NCBI GenBank assembly: GCA_964543545.1
Contig: CAZIYT010000001.1
Coordinates: forward strand, 1,240,001-1,304,000
From: UBA4416 sp964543545
Lineage (GTDB): Bacteria; Bacteroidota; Bacteroidia; B-17B0; Aurantibacillaceae
Direction: 5' to 3'
DNA length: 64,000 nucleotides
In this document: positions 26,742-36,360 of the stretch, piece after piece
Layout: every line of letters begins with the position of its first letter
How positions within the stretch are numbered: the stretch's first letter is position 1
Translations under genes and position numbers: made by a program
The notes under the pieces: model-generated
What the model was told of the DNA's origin: nothing
The model's database searches: none
Seen by the model: the letters and a program-made list of their open reading frames with translations, nothing else

Positions 26742-26850
26742 TGCAAAAAATGGTCAAAATATTTTTTAGATTTCCTAATAAAAGGTAATTAAATAAGCCC
26801 TTCCGGGTGTTATTTGTAACGATTCTAAATACTGAAAAATAGACTGATTA

Positions 26851-26882
26851 TTTGACCATTTACCTAAAAATGGCTAATCTTA
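26851..26882 (+). promoter_or_regulatory. Candidate promoter of the nuo operon
   Basis: TTTG at 26851-26854 and TAATCTTA at 26875-26882 are 20 bases apart. The -33 part is perfect and the -7 part is partial. The nuoA start codon lies 28 bases further on, a plausible leader length. Confidence 0.45.
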
Positions 26883-26909
26883 CAATCACTAAAATAAAGT
26901 GATAACTCT

Positions 26910-27284
26910 ATGAACACAGCTTCATCTCCACTCGATTATCTACCCATTGTTTTAATGTTTATTGTGGCCCTTGGCTTTGTTGTCACAACAATGATACTCT
27001 CTCACTGGCTGGGGCCGAAGCGTAAGACCAAGATCAAGCTGGAATCCTTTGAGTGCGGCATCGAGTCGGAAGGAAACGCCCGGATGCCCTTTGCCATCAA
27101 GTATTTCCTGGTAGCCATTATCTTCGTATTATTCGATATCGAGGTGATCTTCATGTACCCCTGGGCGGTGAACTTTAAGGACCTTGGAATGTTTGGAGTA
27201 GTAGAGGTGTTCACATTCATTATCCTGCTCCTGGTAGGGTTTTACTACATGCTATCGAAAAAAGCCCTGAAGTGGGAAGAATAA
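26910..27284 (+). CDS. nuoA: NADH-quinone oxidoreductase subunit A
   Basis: A 124-residue membrane subunit of complex I with three transmembrane helices (about 8-32, 60-85, 92-115). Visible markers: ESFECGIESEGNARMPFAIKYF, with the conserved Cys on the loop at the quinone site, and FDIEVIFMYPWAV. It is the first gene of a 14-subunit operon that oxidises NADH, reduces menaquinone and pumps ions. A 78-base spacer with AT-rich repeats separates it from nuoB. Confidence 0.95.
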   Translation: MNTASSPLDYLPIVLMFIVALGFVVTTMILSHWLGPKRKTKIKLESFECGIESEGNARMPFAIKYFLVAIIFVLFDIEVIFMYPWAVNFKDLGMFGVVEVFTFIILLLVGFYYMLSKKALKWEE

Positions 27285-27362
27285 GAAAATAGTAAATGAA
27301 GAATGTTAAATTTTAAATACCTCATTCAACATCTAAAATTCAACATTTAAAATTTTAAAATC

Positions 27363-27926
27363 ATGTCAAACGAAATCACAAAACGCACAAAGCTCGAAAT
27401 GGCCAAAAGCCCGGAAGGGATTGAAGGACCAGGGTTTTTTGCAGGAAAAGCGGAAGATATCATCGGGCTTGCGCGCAAGAATTCCTTATGGCCTTTGCCC
27501 TTTGCAACCTCTTGCTGCGGGATCGAATTTATGGCAACGATGGCTTCTCACTACGACTTAGGCCGCTTTGGCTCCGAGCGTTTGAGCTTCTCCCCGCGCC
27601 AGGCCGATATGCTGATGGTGATGGGAACCATTGCCAAAAAAATGGGACCTACGCTACGACAAGTATACGAGCAGATGGCCGAGCCACGCTGGGTATTATC
27701 GGTAGGCGCCTGCGCCAGCAGCGGCGGTATTTTCGATACTTACTCCGTATTGCAGGGCATCGACAAGATCATTCCGGTGGATGTGTACGTGCCTGGCTGC
27801 CCGCCACGCCCGGAGCAGATCCTGGAAGGGGTAATGAAGATCCAGGAGCTGGCGGCTAATGAATCGTTCAGAAGAAGGAACTCGCCGGAATACAAAAAAT
27901 TACTGAACAGCTACGGCATAGAATAA
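27363..27926 (+). CDS. nuoB: NADH-quinone oxidoreductase subunit B
   Basis: A 187-residue subunit that holds the terminal [4Fe-4S] cluster N2, the electron donor to quinone. Its four Cys ligands are visible in SCCGIEF (two adjacent Cys), VGACASSGG and VPGCPPRPEQI. The N-terminal 40 residues are an extension common in Bacteroidota. It sits at the membrane interface with NuoD. The spacer to nuoC (74 bases) contains short TCTCA-type repeats. Confidence 0.96.
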   Translation: MSNEITKRTKLEMAKSPEGIEGPGFFAGKAEDIIGLARKNSLWPLPFATSCCGIEFMATMASHYDLGRFGSERLSFSPRQADMLMVMGTIAKKMGPTLRQVYEQMAEPRWVLSVGACASSGGIFDTYSVLQGIDKIIPVDVYVPGCPPRPEQILEGVMKIQELAANESFRRRNSPEYKKLLNSYGIE

Positions 27927-28000
27927 AATAAGACGCTGGAAAATAGATAGGAGATGTTAGACAAAATCTCACGTCTCTTATCTCAAATCTCACATCTATC

Positions 28001-28495
28001 ATGGAATTATTAAATCAAGTCAATGAAAAGCTGAACGCAAATTTTGCGGGGCAGGTGGTATCGGCAGAAATGCTGTACGACTTCCCGGTGTTCACCATCA
28101 AAACGGAAGCAATGCACGATGTGCTGAAATTCCTGAAGGAAGATGCAGAGCTTAATTTTCATTTCCTCACCGACCTCACAGGCGTGCAAACAGCCGATGA
28201 AAAACAGCTGGGTGTTGTTTACCATTTGCACAACATGCCAAAGAACCTGCGCATCCGCCTGAAGACATTCATGGACATCAACAAGCCGGAATTGCCTACG
28301 GCTACCGACCTGTGGCCTGCGGCTAACTGGATGGAGCGCGAAACCTACGATTTCTTCGGCGTGAGATTCAAAGGCCATCCGAACCTGAAACGTATTCTGA
28401 ATGTGGATGAGATGGATATTTTCCCGATGCGGAAAGAGTATCCTTTGGAAGACCAGGAGCGTACAGACAAAGACAACAGTATGTTTGGAAGATAA
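28001..28495 (+). CDS. nuoC: NADH-quinone oxidoreductase subunit C
   Basis: A 164-residue peripheral-arm subunit that packs against NuoD and NuoB. The core LGVVYHLHNMP, RIRLKTFMD, PTATDLWPAANWMERETYDFFGVRFKGHPNLKRI and RKEYPLE matches the 30-kDa subunit signature. It is separate from nuoD, unlike the fused NuoCD of E. coli. Normal length. Confidence 0.95.
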   Translation: MELLNQVNEKLNANFAGQVVSAEMLYDFPVFTIKTEAMHDVLKFLKEDAELNFHFLTDLTGVQTADEKQLGVVYHLHNMPKNLRIRLKTFMDINKPELPTATDLWPAANWMERETYDFFGVRFKGHPNLKRILNVDEMDIFPMRKEYPLEDQERTDKDNSMFGR

Positions 28496-28508
28496 TGAAT
28501 TAGAAATC

Positions 28509-28575
28509 AGACATGAAATGCGAGAGGACTTTTCTCAATTCTCATGTCTCAAATCTCATCCCGATAGCTATCGGG
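28509..28575. repeat. Hairpin repeats in the nuoC-nuoD spacer
   Basis: Two inverted repeats fill the spacer: AGACATGA (28509) with TCATGTCT (28542), and the perfect 16-base palindrome CCCGATAGCTATCGGG (28560-28575). The second is a motif often seen between genes in Bacteroidota. Confidence 0.55.
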
Positions 28576-28590
28576 ACTCAAATAAAGAAG

Positions 28591-29802
28591 ATGAGTAAAG
28601 AAACTAATGATACGGTAAATAAAGAGGTTTTCGAGGAGAAGGAATACTCCACGCTCAACCTCGGGCCTACACACCCTGCCACGCATGGCATTTTCCAGAA
28701 CGTTCTGAAAATGGACGGCGAGATCATTCATGAAGCTACTCCGACGATCGGCTACATTCACCGGGCGTTTGAGAAGCTGGCGGAGCGCAGGCCTTATGCA
28801 CAGATCACACCGATCACCGACCGCCTGAACTATTGTTCCTCACCCATCAACAACATGGGCTGGTACATGACCGTAGAGAAATTGCTTGGTGCTGAAATCC
28901 CTAAGCGTGCGCAATACCACCGTGTCATCATTATGGAATTATCTCGTATTGCGGATCACATCATCTGTAACTCCGTGATCGGGGTAGATACCGGTGCGAT
29001 GACAGGCTTCCTTTACATCTTCCAATGGAGAGAGAAGATTTATGAGATATTCGAAGAGATCTGCGGAGCGCGCTTAACGACTAACATCGGCCGCATCGGC
29101 GGATTTGACAGCGAGTGGAAAAAATCGACCTGGGATAAGATCGACGCCTTCTTAAAAGACTTCCCGAAAGGCTTACAGGAGTTTGCAAACTTACTGGAGC
29201 GGAATAAAATTTTTATGGACCGTACCATCAACTGCGGGCCTATCAGCGCTGAGAAGGCACTGGAATATAGCTTTACAGGGCCTAACCTGCGTGCGGCGGG
29301 TATCGATTACGATGTGCGTGTGATGAACCCGTACTCGTCTTACGAAGATTTTACCTTTACCATTCCGGTGGGAACACAAGGCGATACCTATGATCGCTTC
29401 ATGGTGCGCCAGCATGAAATGTGGCAATCCCTGAGCATCATTGAGCAGGCGATTAAAAAAATGCCGGAAGGACCGATGCATGCCGATCTGCCGGATTTCT
29501 TCCTGCCGCCGAAAGAGCAGGTGTACAACAACATGGAGGCCCTGATCTACCATTTCAAAATTGTGATGGGAGAAACCGATATTCCGAAAGGCGAAGTATA
29601 CCACTGCGTGGAAGGTGGCAATGGCGAACTGGGATTCTACCTGATCAGCGACGGGGGCAGGACACCGTTCCGTCTGCACTTCCGCAGGCCATGCTTCATT
29701 TACTACCAGGCTTATCCGGAGATGGTAAAAGGCATTATGCTGTCGGATGCGATCCTCACCATGAGTAGCATGAACGTGATTGCCGGAGAATTAGATGCGT
29801 AA
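28591..29802 (+). CDS. nuoD: NADH-quinone oxidoreductase subunit D
   Basis: A 403-residue subunit related to the large subunit of NiFe hydrogenases; it forms most of the quinone site. LNLGPTHPATHGIFQNV and GYIHRAFEKLAERR are the conserved loops near the quinone head group. I start at the ATG of MSKETNDT; an in-frame ATG 26 codons upstream would run through the intergenic palindromes and is unlikely. The aquaporin gene follows after 28 bases. Confidence 0.95.
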   Translation: MSKETNDTVNKEVFEEKEYSTLNLGPTHPATHGIFQNVLKMDGEIIHEATPTIGYIHRAFEKLAERRPYAQITPITDRLNYCSSPINNMGWYMTVEKLLGAEIPKRAQYHRVIIMELSRIADHIICNSVIGVDTGAMTGFLYIFQWREKIYEIFEEICGARLTTNIGRIGGFDSEWKKSTWDKIDAFLKDFPKGLQEFANLLERNKIFMDRTINCGPISAEKALEYSFTGPNLRAAGIDYDVRVMNPYSSYEDFTFTIPVGTQGDTYDRFMVRQHEMWQSLSIIEQAIKKMPEGPMHADLPDFFLPPKEQVYNNMEALIYHFKIVMGETDIPKGEVYHCVEGGNGELGFYLISDGGRTPFRLHFRRPCFIYYQAYPEMVKGIMLSDAILTMSSMNVIAGELDA

Positions 29803-29830
29803 AAATATAACCCCTTAAACCCTAGAAATC

Positions 29831-30526
29831 ATGTTAAAAAAAGGAATTGCGGAATTTATCGGTACGTTTTGGTTAGTATTTGGTGGATGCGGTAGCGCCA
29901 TTTTTTCAGCAGCTTATCCCGAATTGGGAATAGGGTTCACCGGTGTGTCTATTGCTTTTGGTTTAACGGTCGTTACCATGGCATATTCAATTGGTCATAT
30001 TTCCGGGGCACACCTAAATCCTGCGGTTACATTAGGATTATGGGCAGGAGGTAGAATAAAGTCTTCTGATATTTTTCCATATATCGTTTCTCAGGTATGC
30101 GGCGGATTATTTGCCGGAGCCATGTTGTATATCATCGCATCAGGAAATTCTGCATTCTCTTTAGACAACGGATTTGCATCTAACGGTTATGGCGAGCATT
30201 CTCCTAACGGTTACAATATGACTTCGGCGTTTTTAATAGAGTTTGTATTAACGTTCATATTCCTGATTATTATTATCGGCTCTACCGATAAACTGGCGCC
30301 TATGGGCTTTGCAGGGTTGGCTATAGGTTTAGGTTTGGTACTGATTCACCTGATCAGTATTCCTATAACCAATACCTCTGTAAATCCTGCGCGTAGTACA
30401 AGTCAGGCAATATTTGCCGGAGGATGGGCTTTGCAACAATTGTGGCTGTTTTGGGTAGCTCCGATTGCAGGTGCCATTGCAGCCGGATTAGTATATAAAC
30501 ATGTATTTGAAAAATCAGAAAAATAG
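29831..30526 (+). CDS. Aquaporin (AqpZ-type MIP channel) inside the nuo operon
   Basis: A 231-residue inner-membrane water channel with six helices and the two half-helix loops: HLNPAVT (NPA at 63-65) and SVNPARS (NPA at 185-187), both intact. The N-terminus GIAEFIGTFWLVFGGCGSAIF is typical of AqpZ rather than glycerol facilitators. It lies between nuoD and nuoE with a 2-base gap to nuoE, so translation of the two is probably linked. It is more AT-rich than the nuo genes around it, which suggests a later insertion. Why a water channel is made with complex I is not known. Confidence 0.93.
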   Translation: MLKKGIAEFIGTFWLVFGGCGSAIFSAAYPELGIGFTGVSIAFGLTVVTMAYSIGHISGAHLNPAVTLGLWAGGRIKSSDIFPYIVSQVCGGLFAGAMLYIIASGNSAFSLDNGFASNGYGEHSPNGYNMTSAFLIEFVLTFIFLIIIIGSTDKLAPMGFAGLAIGLGLVLIHLISIPITNTSVNPARSTSQAIFAGGWALQQLWLFWVAPIAGAIAAGLVYKHVFEKSEK

Positions 30527-30528
30527 TA

Positions 30529-31110
30529 ATGAGTAGTCAAGTTCACGGAGCACAGCCATTTGATAAGGCCAAACGCGCGGAGATCGCTTTCAGCGAAGAA
30601 GCGATGAAAACAGTGCAAACCATTATTTCGCATTATCCGCCCGAAAGAATTAAATCGGCCATGCTGCCCGTATTGCACGTGGCCCAGGCGGAGTTCGGCG
30701 GCTGGCTAAGCCCTGAGACCATGGATTATGTGGCTTCTGTCTTAAAAGTTCGCCCGGTGGAAGTATTTGAGGTAGCTTCTTTCTACACCATGTATAACTT
30801 AAAGCCCGTTGGAAAATGCGTGCTGGAAGTATGCCAGACCAGCTCCTGCTGGCTCAACGGCGCGGAAGACATCGTGAAATACATTGAGAAAAAGCTGAAC
30901 ATCCACGTGGGTGAAACCACCAAAGATGGCATGTTCACGCTGAAAGTGGCAGAGTGCTTAGGTTCCTGCGGTACAGCGCCAATGCTGCAATGCGGGGCCA
31001 GCTTCCACGAAAATTTAACCTACGAAAAAGTAGATACGATCCTGGAAGATTACAGGAGCGCGGGCAAACAAAGGAATTATACAGATTTAGATTACAAGAA
31101 CACACTTTAA
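30529..31110 (+). CDS. nuoE: NADH-quinone oxidoreductase subunit E
   Basis: A 193-residue thioredoxin-like subunit of the NADH-input module carrying [2Fe-2S] cluster N1a. The four Cys ligands are visible in CQTSSCW and CLGSCG. The N-terminal helical part includes ISHYPPERIKSAMLPVLHVAQ. The start is the ATG 2 bases after the aquaporin stop. A hairpin repeat lies between this gene and nuoF. Confidence 0.95.
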   Translation: MSSQVHGAQPFDKAKRAEIAFSEEAMKTVQTIISHYPPERIKSAMLPVLHVAQAEFGGWLSPETMDYVASVLKVRPVEVFEVASFYTMYNLKPVGKCVLEVCQTSSCWLNGAEDIVKYIEKKLNIHVGETTKDGMFTLKVAECLGSCGTAPMLQCGASFHENLTYEKVDTILEDYRSAGKQRNYTDLDYKNTL

Positions 31111-31127
31111 ATAATTTTTTCAAAGGT

Positions 31128-31172
31128 GGTTTCGAGAGCCTCAACCACCATTTGTTGACTGAGGCTCTCGAA
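31128..31172. repeat. Interspersed hairpin repeat, copy 1 (TTCGAGAGCCTCA)
   Basis: TTCGAGAGCCTCA (31131-31143) and TGAGGCTCTCGAA (31160-31172) pair perfectly over 13 bases. The 20-base string GGTTTCGAGAGCCTCAACCA recurs exactly at 42886-42905, so this is a repeat family. Here it lies inside the nuo operon between nuoE and nuoF. Confidence 0.75.
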
Positions 31173-31189
31173 GGCAACAAAAACGCAAC

Positions 31190-32530
31190 ATGGGAAGAAA
31201 ATTATTAATACACAACGACAAGGTTCCGGGAATCAACACCTATGAGGTATACCGCGCTCATGGCGGCTATGCATCGGTAGAGAAAGCATTGAAAACCATG
31301 CAGCCGGACCAGGTAACGGAAGAAGTAAAAAAATCGGGTCTGCGCGGCCGTGGTGGCGCAGGCTTCCCAACGGGGATGAAATGGAGCTTCCTGGCTAAGC
31401 CGGAAGGTGTTCCACGCTACCTCGTGTGCAACGCCGATGAGTCGGAGCCGGGAACATTCAAGGACCGTTACCTGATGGAGAAGATCCCTCATGCCCTCAT
31501 CGAAGGGATGATTACCTCGTCTTTTGCCTTAGGTGCTAAAACCTCTTACATCTACATTCGCGGCGAATACTTTTATGTGGCGCGCATTGTAGAGCAAGCC
31601 ATTGCCGAAGCATACGCTGCAGGCTGGCTGGGAAAAAATATTTTAGGAACCGATTTCTCTCACGACTGTCATGTGCAGGTGGGAGGCGGCGCCTACATCT
31701 GCGGTGAGGAAACGGCGTTACTCGAATCTCTGGAAGGCAAGCGTGGCAATCCGCGCATCAAGCCTCCGTTTCCGGCAGTAGCCGGCTTATGGGGTTGCCC
31801 GACGGTAGTAAACAACGTGGAAACGATTGCTGCCGTGGTGCCGATTGTGAACATGGGTGGAGAGGAGTACGCGAAGATCGGTGTGGGTAAATCCACAGGT
31901 ACCAAATTAATTTCTGCTTCGGGCCACATCAATAAACCGGGCGTTTACGAAATTGAATTAGGCATTACCGTAGAAGATTTTATTTACAGTGATGAATATT
32001 GCGGAGGTATCCGTAACGGAAAAAAATTAAAAGCTGTGGTTGCCGGTGGCTCATCGGTGCCGATCCTGCCAACGGAGCTGATCTTAAGAACAGCCAAAGG
32101 TGAACCGCGTTTGATGACTTACGAAAGCTTAGCCGACGGCGGTTTCATTACCGGTACCATGCTGGGCTCGGGCGGTTTCATCGCCATGGATGAAGACACA
32201 AGCATCGTGAAGAATCTATTTACCTTCTCACGCTTCTATCACCACGAGTCCTGCGGACAATGTTCGCCATGCCGCGAAGGAACGGGCTGGATGGAAAAGA
32301 TCCTGCAGAAATTCCTGAACGGAACCGCCAACGAAAGCGATGTGGATCTGCTGTGGGACATCCAGAGCAAGATCGAAGGCAAAACCATTTGCCCCTTGGG
32401 AGAAGCGGCTGCCTGGCCTGTAGCGGCTGCCATCCGCCACTTCAAGCAGGAGTTCATTGATATTGCCAAAAGCAAAAAGTTTGTGGATATATCCCATTAC
32501 GACAGATTAAACAAATTAGTAAGAGCATAA
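31190..32530 (+). CDS. nuoF: NADH-quinone oxidoreductase subunit F
   Basis: A 446-residue subunit that binds NADH, FMN and [4Fe-4S] cluster N3. GRGGAGFPTGMKWSF is the NADH/FMN glycine-rich loop, CNADESEPGTFKDR lines the flavin site, and ESCGQCSPCREGT plus the later ICPLGEAA supply the cluster ligands. Length is normal. Its stop codon is followed directly, with no gap, by the GTG start of a TonB-C-domain gene. Confidence 0.97.
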   Translation: MGRKLLIHNDKVPGINTYEVYRAHGGYASVEKALKTMQPDQVTEEVKKSGLRGRGGAGFPTGMKWSFLAKPEGVPRYLVCNADESEPGTFKDRYLMEKIPHALIEGMITSSFALGAKTSYIYIRGEYFYVARIVEQAIAEAYAAGWLGKNILGTDFSHDCHVQVGGGAYICGEETALLESLEGKRGNPRIKPPFPAVAGLWGCPTVVNNVETIAAVVPIVNMGGEEYAKIGVGKSTGTKLISASGHINKPGVYEIELGITVEDFIYSDEYCGGIRNGKKLKAVVAGGSSVPILPTELILRTAKGEPRLMTYESLADGGFITGTMLGSGGFIAMDEDTSIVKNLFTFSRFYHHESCGQCSPCREGTGWMEKILQKFLNGTANESDVDLLWDIQSKIEGKTICPLGEAAAWPVAAAIRHFKQEFIDIAKSKKFVDISHYDRLNKLVRA

Positions 32531-32983
32531 GTGAAGTTTTTAATTTCTATATTATTTTCTTTTTGTTTGAGCATATCATTTGCTCAAACATCTGAAGAAA
32601 CTGCGCCAAATGATGAGGTATTTACGGTAGTGGATTCCATACCGGAATTTCCCGGAGGAACATTGGAAATGGTTAAGTATATTAAGAAGGAAACCAAGTA
32701 CCCTAAAGAAGCCAGAAAGAAAAAGTGGGAAGGAAAAACAGTTGTAAAATTTATTGTCAGTGACTCTGGCAATATTGCAAATGTCATTGTAACTAAATCT
32801 TCAGGTTATATGATTTTGGATGATGAGGCTGTAAGGGTGATCAGCCTGATGCCGAAGTGGAAACCTGGAATGCTAAATAATAGAAATGTATCTGTATATT
32901 ATAACATCCCGCTGAACTTTTCGATGCAAAAGAAAAAAAAGGGTTATAGAATAATGGAGATTAAAGAAGTAACGAAAGAATGA
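32531..32983 (+). CDS. TonB C-terminal-domain protein inside the nuo operon
   Basis: A 150-residue exported protein: signal peptide (1-19, SISFAQ) and a TonB C-terminal domain (about 45-135; SIPEFPGGTLEMVKYI, YPKEARKKKWEGKTVVKFIVSDSGNI, ILDDEAVRVISLMPKWKPG). It lacks the membrane anchor and Pro-rich linker of a working TonB, so it is probably periplasmic and not itself an energy transducer. The GTG start touches the nuoF stop and the stop overlaps the nuoG start by 4 bases (ATGA). It is clearly more AT-rich than nuoF and nuoG. Role unknown. Confidence 0.85.
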   Translation: MKFLISILFSFCLSISFAQTSEETAPNDEVFTVVDSIPEFPGGTLEMVKYIKKETKYPKEARKKKWEGKTVVKFIVSDSGNIANVIVTKSSGYMILDDEAVRVISLMPKWKPGMLNNRNVSVYYNIPLNFSMQKKKKGYRIMEIKEVTKE

Positions 32984-33963
32984 AAGTAACAATCGACGGA
33001 ATAGAGATTGATGTGCCTAAAGGCACAACTATCCTGGAAGCGGCACGGATGATCGGCCCGGAGGTAGCTCCGCCCACCATGTGTTATTATTCCAAACTGA
33101 AAACAAGCGGCGGCTACTGCCGTACCTGTATTGTGAAAGTAACACAGGGCAGCACCGCCAACCCGAACCCTATGCCGAAGCCGGTAGCGAGCTGCCGCAC
33201 AGAGGTGATGGATGGGATGGTGGTGGAGAATACCATCAACAAAGATGTCCTGGAAGCCCGTAAAGGTGTGGTGGAATTTTTATTGATGAACCATCCTCTG
33301 GATTGCCCGGTGTGTGACCAGGCCGGCGAATGCCATTTACAGGATCTTGGCTACGAGCACGGCGCAGCAAATACGCGCTACGAGTTCCCGCGCCGCGAGT
33401 TCGAAAAAATTGATATCGGTAAATATGTACAGCTGCACATGACACGTTGCATCATGTGCTTCCGTTGCGTGAAAGTAGCGGAGCAGCTCACGGACAACCG
33501 CGTGCATGGTGTGATGCACCGTGGCGATGCGGCAGAGATCTCGACCTATATCGAGAACGTGATCGAGAACGATTTCTCCGGAAACGTGATCGATGTATGT
33601 CCTGTAGGCGCGCTCACGGATAAGACCTTCCGCTTCAAAAGCCGTGTATGGTTTACCAAACCGGTAGATGCCAGCTGCGATTGCAAAAAATGCTCCGGCA
33701 AAGTGCGCCTGTGGCTGAAAGGAAATGATGTGCTGCGCGTGACGGCCCGTAAAGACCAGTGGGGAGAAGTGGAAGAGTTTATCTGCAACGAGTGCCGTTT
33801 CGAGCGCAAGAACACTGCCGACTGGAAAGTGGAAGGTCCTTCGCCGATCCACCGCAGCAGCGTGATTTCACAAAACCATTACAACCATTTGAATGAGCTG
33901 AAAGTGCAGGTGATGAAACAACAGAAGGCACTCGGCTTCATGGACATTAACAAGCGACCATAA
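32980..33963 (+). CDS. nuoG: NADH-quinone oxidoreductase subunit G, short form
   Basis: A 327-residue Fe-S subunit. The N-terminal ferredoxin domain binds N1b (CYYSKLKTSGGYCRTC plus a later Cys), HPLDCPVCDQAGECHLQD gives the His-Cys3 N5 site, and CIMCFRCVKV with VCPVGAL binds N4. A further Cys group (CDCKKC, CNEC) begins the domain that in longer forms is molybdopterin-oxidoreductase-like. The protein ends about 50 residues later, so that large C-terminal domain (over 500 residues in E. coli) is missing. Electron transfer from N3 to N6 does not need it. The 4-base overlap with the preceding gene suggests coupled translation. Confidence 0.93.
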   Translation: MKVTIDGIEIDVPKGTTILEAARMIGPEVAPPTMCYYSKLKTSGGYCRTCIVKVTQGSTANPNPMPKPVASCRTEVMDGMVVENTINKDVLEARKGVVEFLLMNHPLDCPVCDQAGECHLQDLGYEHGAANTRYEFPRREFEKIDIGKYVQLHMTRCIMCFRCVKVAEQLTDNRVHGVMHRGDAAEISTYIENVIENDFSGNVIDVCPVGALTDKTFRFKSRVWFTKPVDASCDCKKCSGKVRLWLKGNDVLRVTARKDQWGEVEEFICNECRFERKNTADWKVEGPSPIHRSSVISQNHYNHLNELKVQVMKQQKALGFMDINKRP

Positions 33964-34005
33964 CAACAGCGCAGCAAAGAGTAAAAAAGAACTGAACTTT
34001 AACTT

Positions 34006-35070
34006 ATGACTGAATTATTAATTTATAAAGGACTCATGTGTTTGGCAGTATTCCTGCTTTCGCTGGGAGTAGCGGCTTATGCTACGCTTTGGGAACGTAA
34101 ATTTGCAGCCTTCCTGCAGGACAGGAAAGGACCGAGCCGTGCGGGTAAATGGGGCTTGTTGCAGCCTTTGGCCGATGGTGGCAAAATGTTTATGAAGGAA
34201 GAGATCATCCCGAATGTGTCGAACCGTTCCTTATTCATCCTCGGGCCGTCCTTGTTTATGGTGACAGCGGTGATGACCAGCGTGGTGATTCCCTGGGGCA
34301 AGCCGGTGATGGTTGGCGGGCATTTATACGATCTACAAATTACAGACATCAACATCGGTGTGATTTATTTGTTAGGCGTTGTTTCTATTGGTGTGTACGG
34401 CATCATGATCGGTGGCTGGGCGTCCAATAACAAGTTCGCTTTGTTAGGGGCGGTGCGTGCCTCTTCGCAAATGATCAGTTACGAAATTGCGATGGGTATT
34501 TCCCTGATCGCCCTGATCATTTCCGCCGGTGGTTCTTTATCGTTGAAAGATATTGTAGAAGGACAAGATGCCGGCTGGTGTAATTTTGTGTATCAGCCTT
34601 TAGGCTTCCTGATTTTCTTTATCTGTGCGCTGGCGGAAACCAACCGTGCACCTTTCGACTTACCGGAGTGTGAGACAGAATTAGTTGGTGGTTATCACAC
34701 CGAATACTCTTCCATGAAACTAGGCTTGTTCCTGTTCGCGGAGTACATCAATATGTTCATCTCTTCCGCCATTATGGCCGGCTTCTATTTCGGAGGTTAC
34801 AATTTCCCGTTTGCAAATGAATTGTATTCGGCGATGGGCCTTGAAGAAGGTTCATGGCTGATCTCTCTCATCGGCTTTGGTGCTTACTTCACCAAGATCT
34901 TCTTATTCATCTGCTTATTCATGTGGGTGCGCTGGACCTTGCCGCGCTTCCGCTACGATCAGCTCATGAACCTGGGTTGGAAAACCTTATTGCCATTGTC
35001 CTTATTCAATTTAGCGTTGACAGTAGTGATTGAAATTTTTATCAGAAAAACCATTCCATTTCATTTTTAA
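34006..35070 (+). CDS. nuoH: NADH-quinone oxidoreductase subunit H
   Basis: A 354-residue membrane subunit with eight or more helices that joins the quinone site to the pumping arm. RKGPSRAGKWGLLQPLADGGKMFMKE and AETNRAPFDLPECETELVGGYHTEYS are the two conserved loops, the latter with the acidic residues of the first part of the E-channel. Normal length and complete. Confidence 0.96.
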   Translation: MTELLIYKGLMCLAVFLLSLGVAAYATLWERKFAAFLQDRKGPSRAGKWGLLQPLADGGKMFMKEEIIPNVSNRSLFILGPSLFMVTAVMTSVVIPWGKPVMVGGHLYDLQITDINIGVIYLLGVVSIGVYGIMIGGWASNNKFALLGAVRASSQMISYEIAMGISLIALIISAGGSLSLKDIVEGQDAGWCNFVYQPLGFLIFFICALAETNRAPFDLPECETELVGGYHTEYSSMKLGLFLFAEYINMFISSAIMAGFYFGGYNFPFANELYSAMGLEEGSWLISLIGFGAYFTKIFLFICLFMWVRWTLPRFRYDQLMNLGWKTLLPLSLFNLALTVVIEIFIRKTIPFHF

Positions 35071-35082
35071 AAGAAATTGAAC

Positions 35083-35688
<606 letters not shown>

Positions 35689-35705
35689 TAAAGACACAAG
35701 AAATC

Positions 35706-35743
35706 AGATGAAAGATCAAAGAAAGGATCAGCTTCTTTCATCT
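35706..35743. repeat. Hairpin in the nuoI-nuoJ spacer
   Basis: AGATGAAAGA (35706-35715) and TCTTTCATCT (35734-35743) pair perfectly across an 18-base loop. No T run follows on either strand, so it is not a typical terminator. Confidence 0.5.
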
Positions 35744-35766
35744 TTTATCTTAAATCATAAAACAGT

Positions 35767-36306
35767 ATGTTAGGACTAACAATTACACAATGGCTTTTCG
35801 GAATACTCTCATTTTTGGCAATCATGTTTGCACTGATGGTGGTATTTACACGTAATCCTGTTAACTCGGTATTATACCTGGTATTAACCTTCTTTTGCAT
35901 CGCGGGGCATTACCTCCTGCTGAATGCGCAGTTCCTGGCGGTTGTACACATTGTGGTATATGCCGGTGCTATTATGGTACTGTTCCTCTTCATCATCATG
36001 CTCATGAACCTCAATGCCGATACAGAGCCGAGGAAACACATCGTTACCAGGCTCATCGCCGGTGTGATCGGTGGCATGTTGCTGGTAGTGATGGTTGGTG
36101 CCCTCAAAGGTGCCGAGCAGCTCACGATTGTGAGGGCAGGTGCTTCACAGATCGGCCTCGTGAAAAACCTCGGCCAGGTGCTGTTCCACGATTTCCTGTT
36201 CCCGTTTGAAGTAGCCTCCATCCTGTTGTTATCTGCCCTCGTTGGTGCGATTATGATTGGAAAACGCGACACAAATACCAACGATAAAAAAGTCATTAAC
36301 AACTAA
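35767..36306 (+). CDS. nuoJ: NADH-quinone oxidoreductase subunit J
   Basis: A 179-residue membrane subunit with five predicted helices. The segment LYLVLTFFCIAGHYLLLNAQFLAVVHIVVYAGAIMVLFLFIIML carries the Gly/Tyr of the third helix, which holds a pi-bulge important in coupling. It lies next to nuoK as in nearly all nuo operons. The following 54-base spacer repeats the string AATCACT. Confidence 0.95.
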   Translation: MLGLTITQWLFGILSFLAIMFALMVVFTRNPVNSVLYLVLTFFCIAGHYLLLNAQFLAVVHIVVYAGAIMVLFLFIIMLMNLNADTEPRKHIVTRLIAGVIGGMLLVVMVGALKGAEQLTIVRAGASQIGLVKNLGQVLFHDFLFPFEVASILLLSALVGAIMIGKRDTNTNDKKVINN

Positions 36307-36360
36307 TCACTATATTTTATTCACTAATCACTCTTTTACCAATCACTAATCACTTATACC

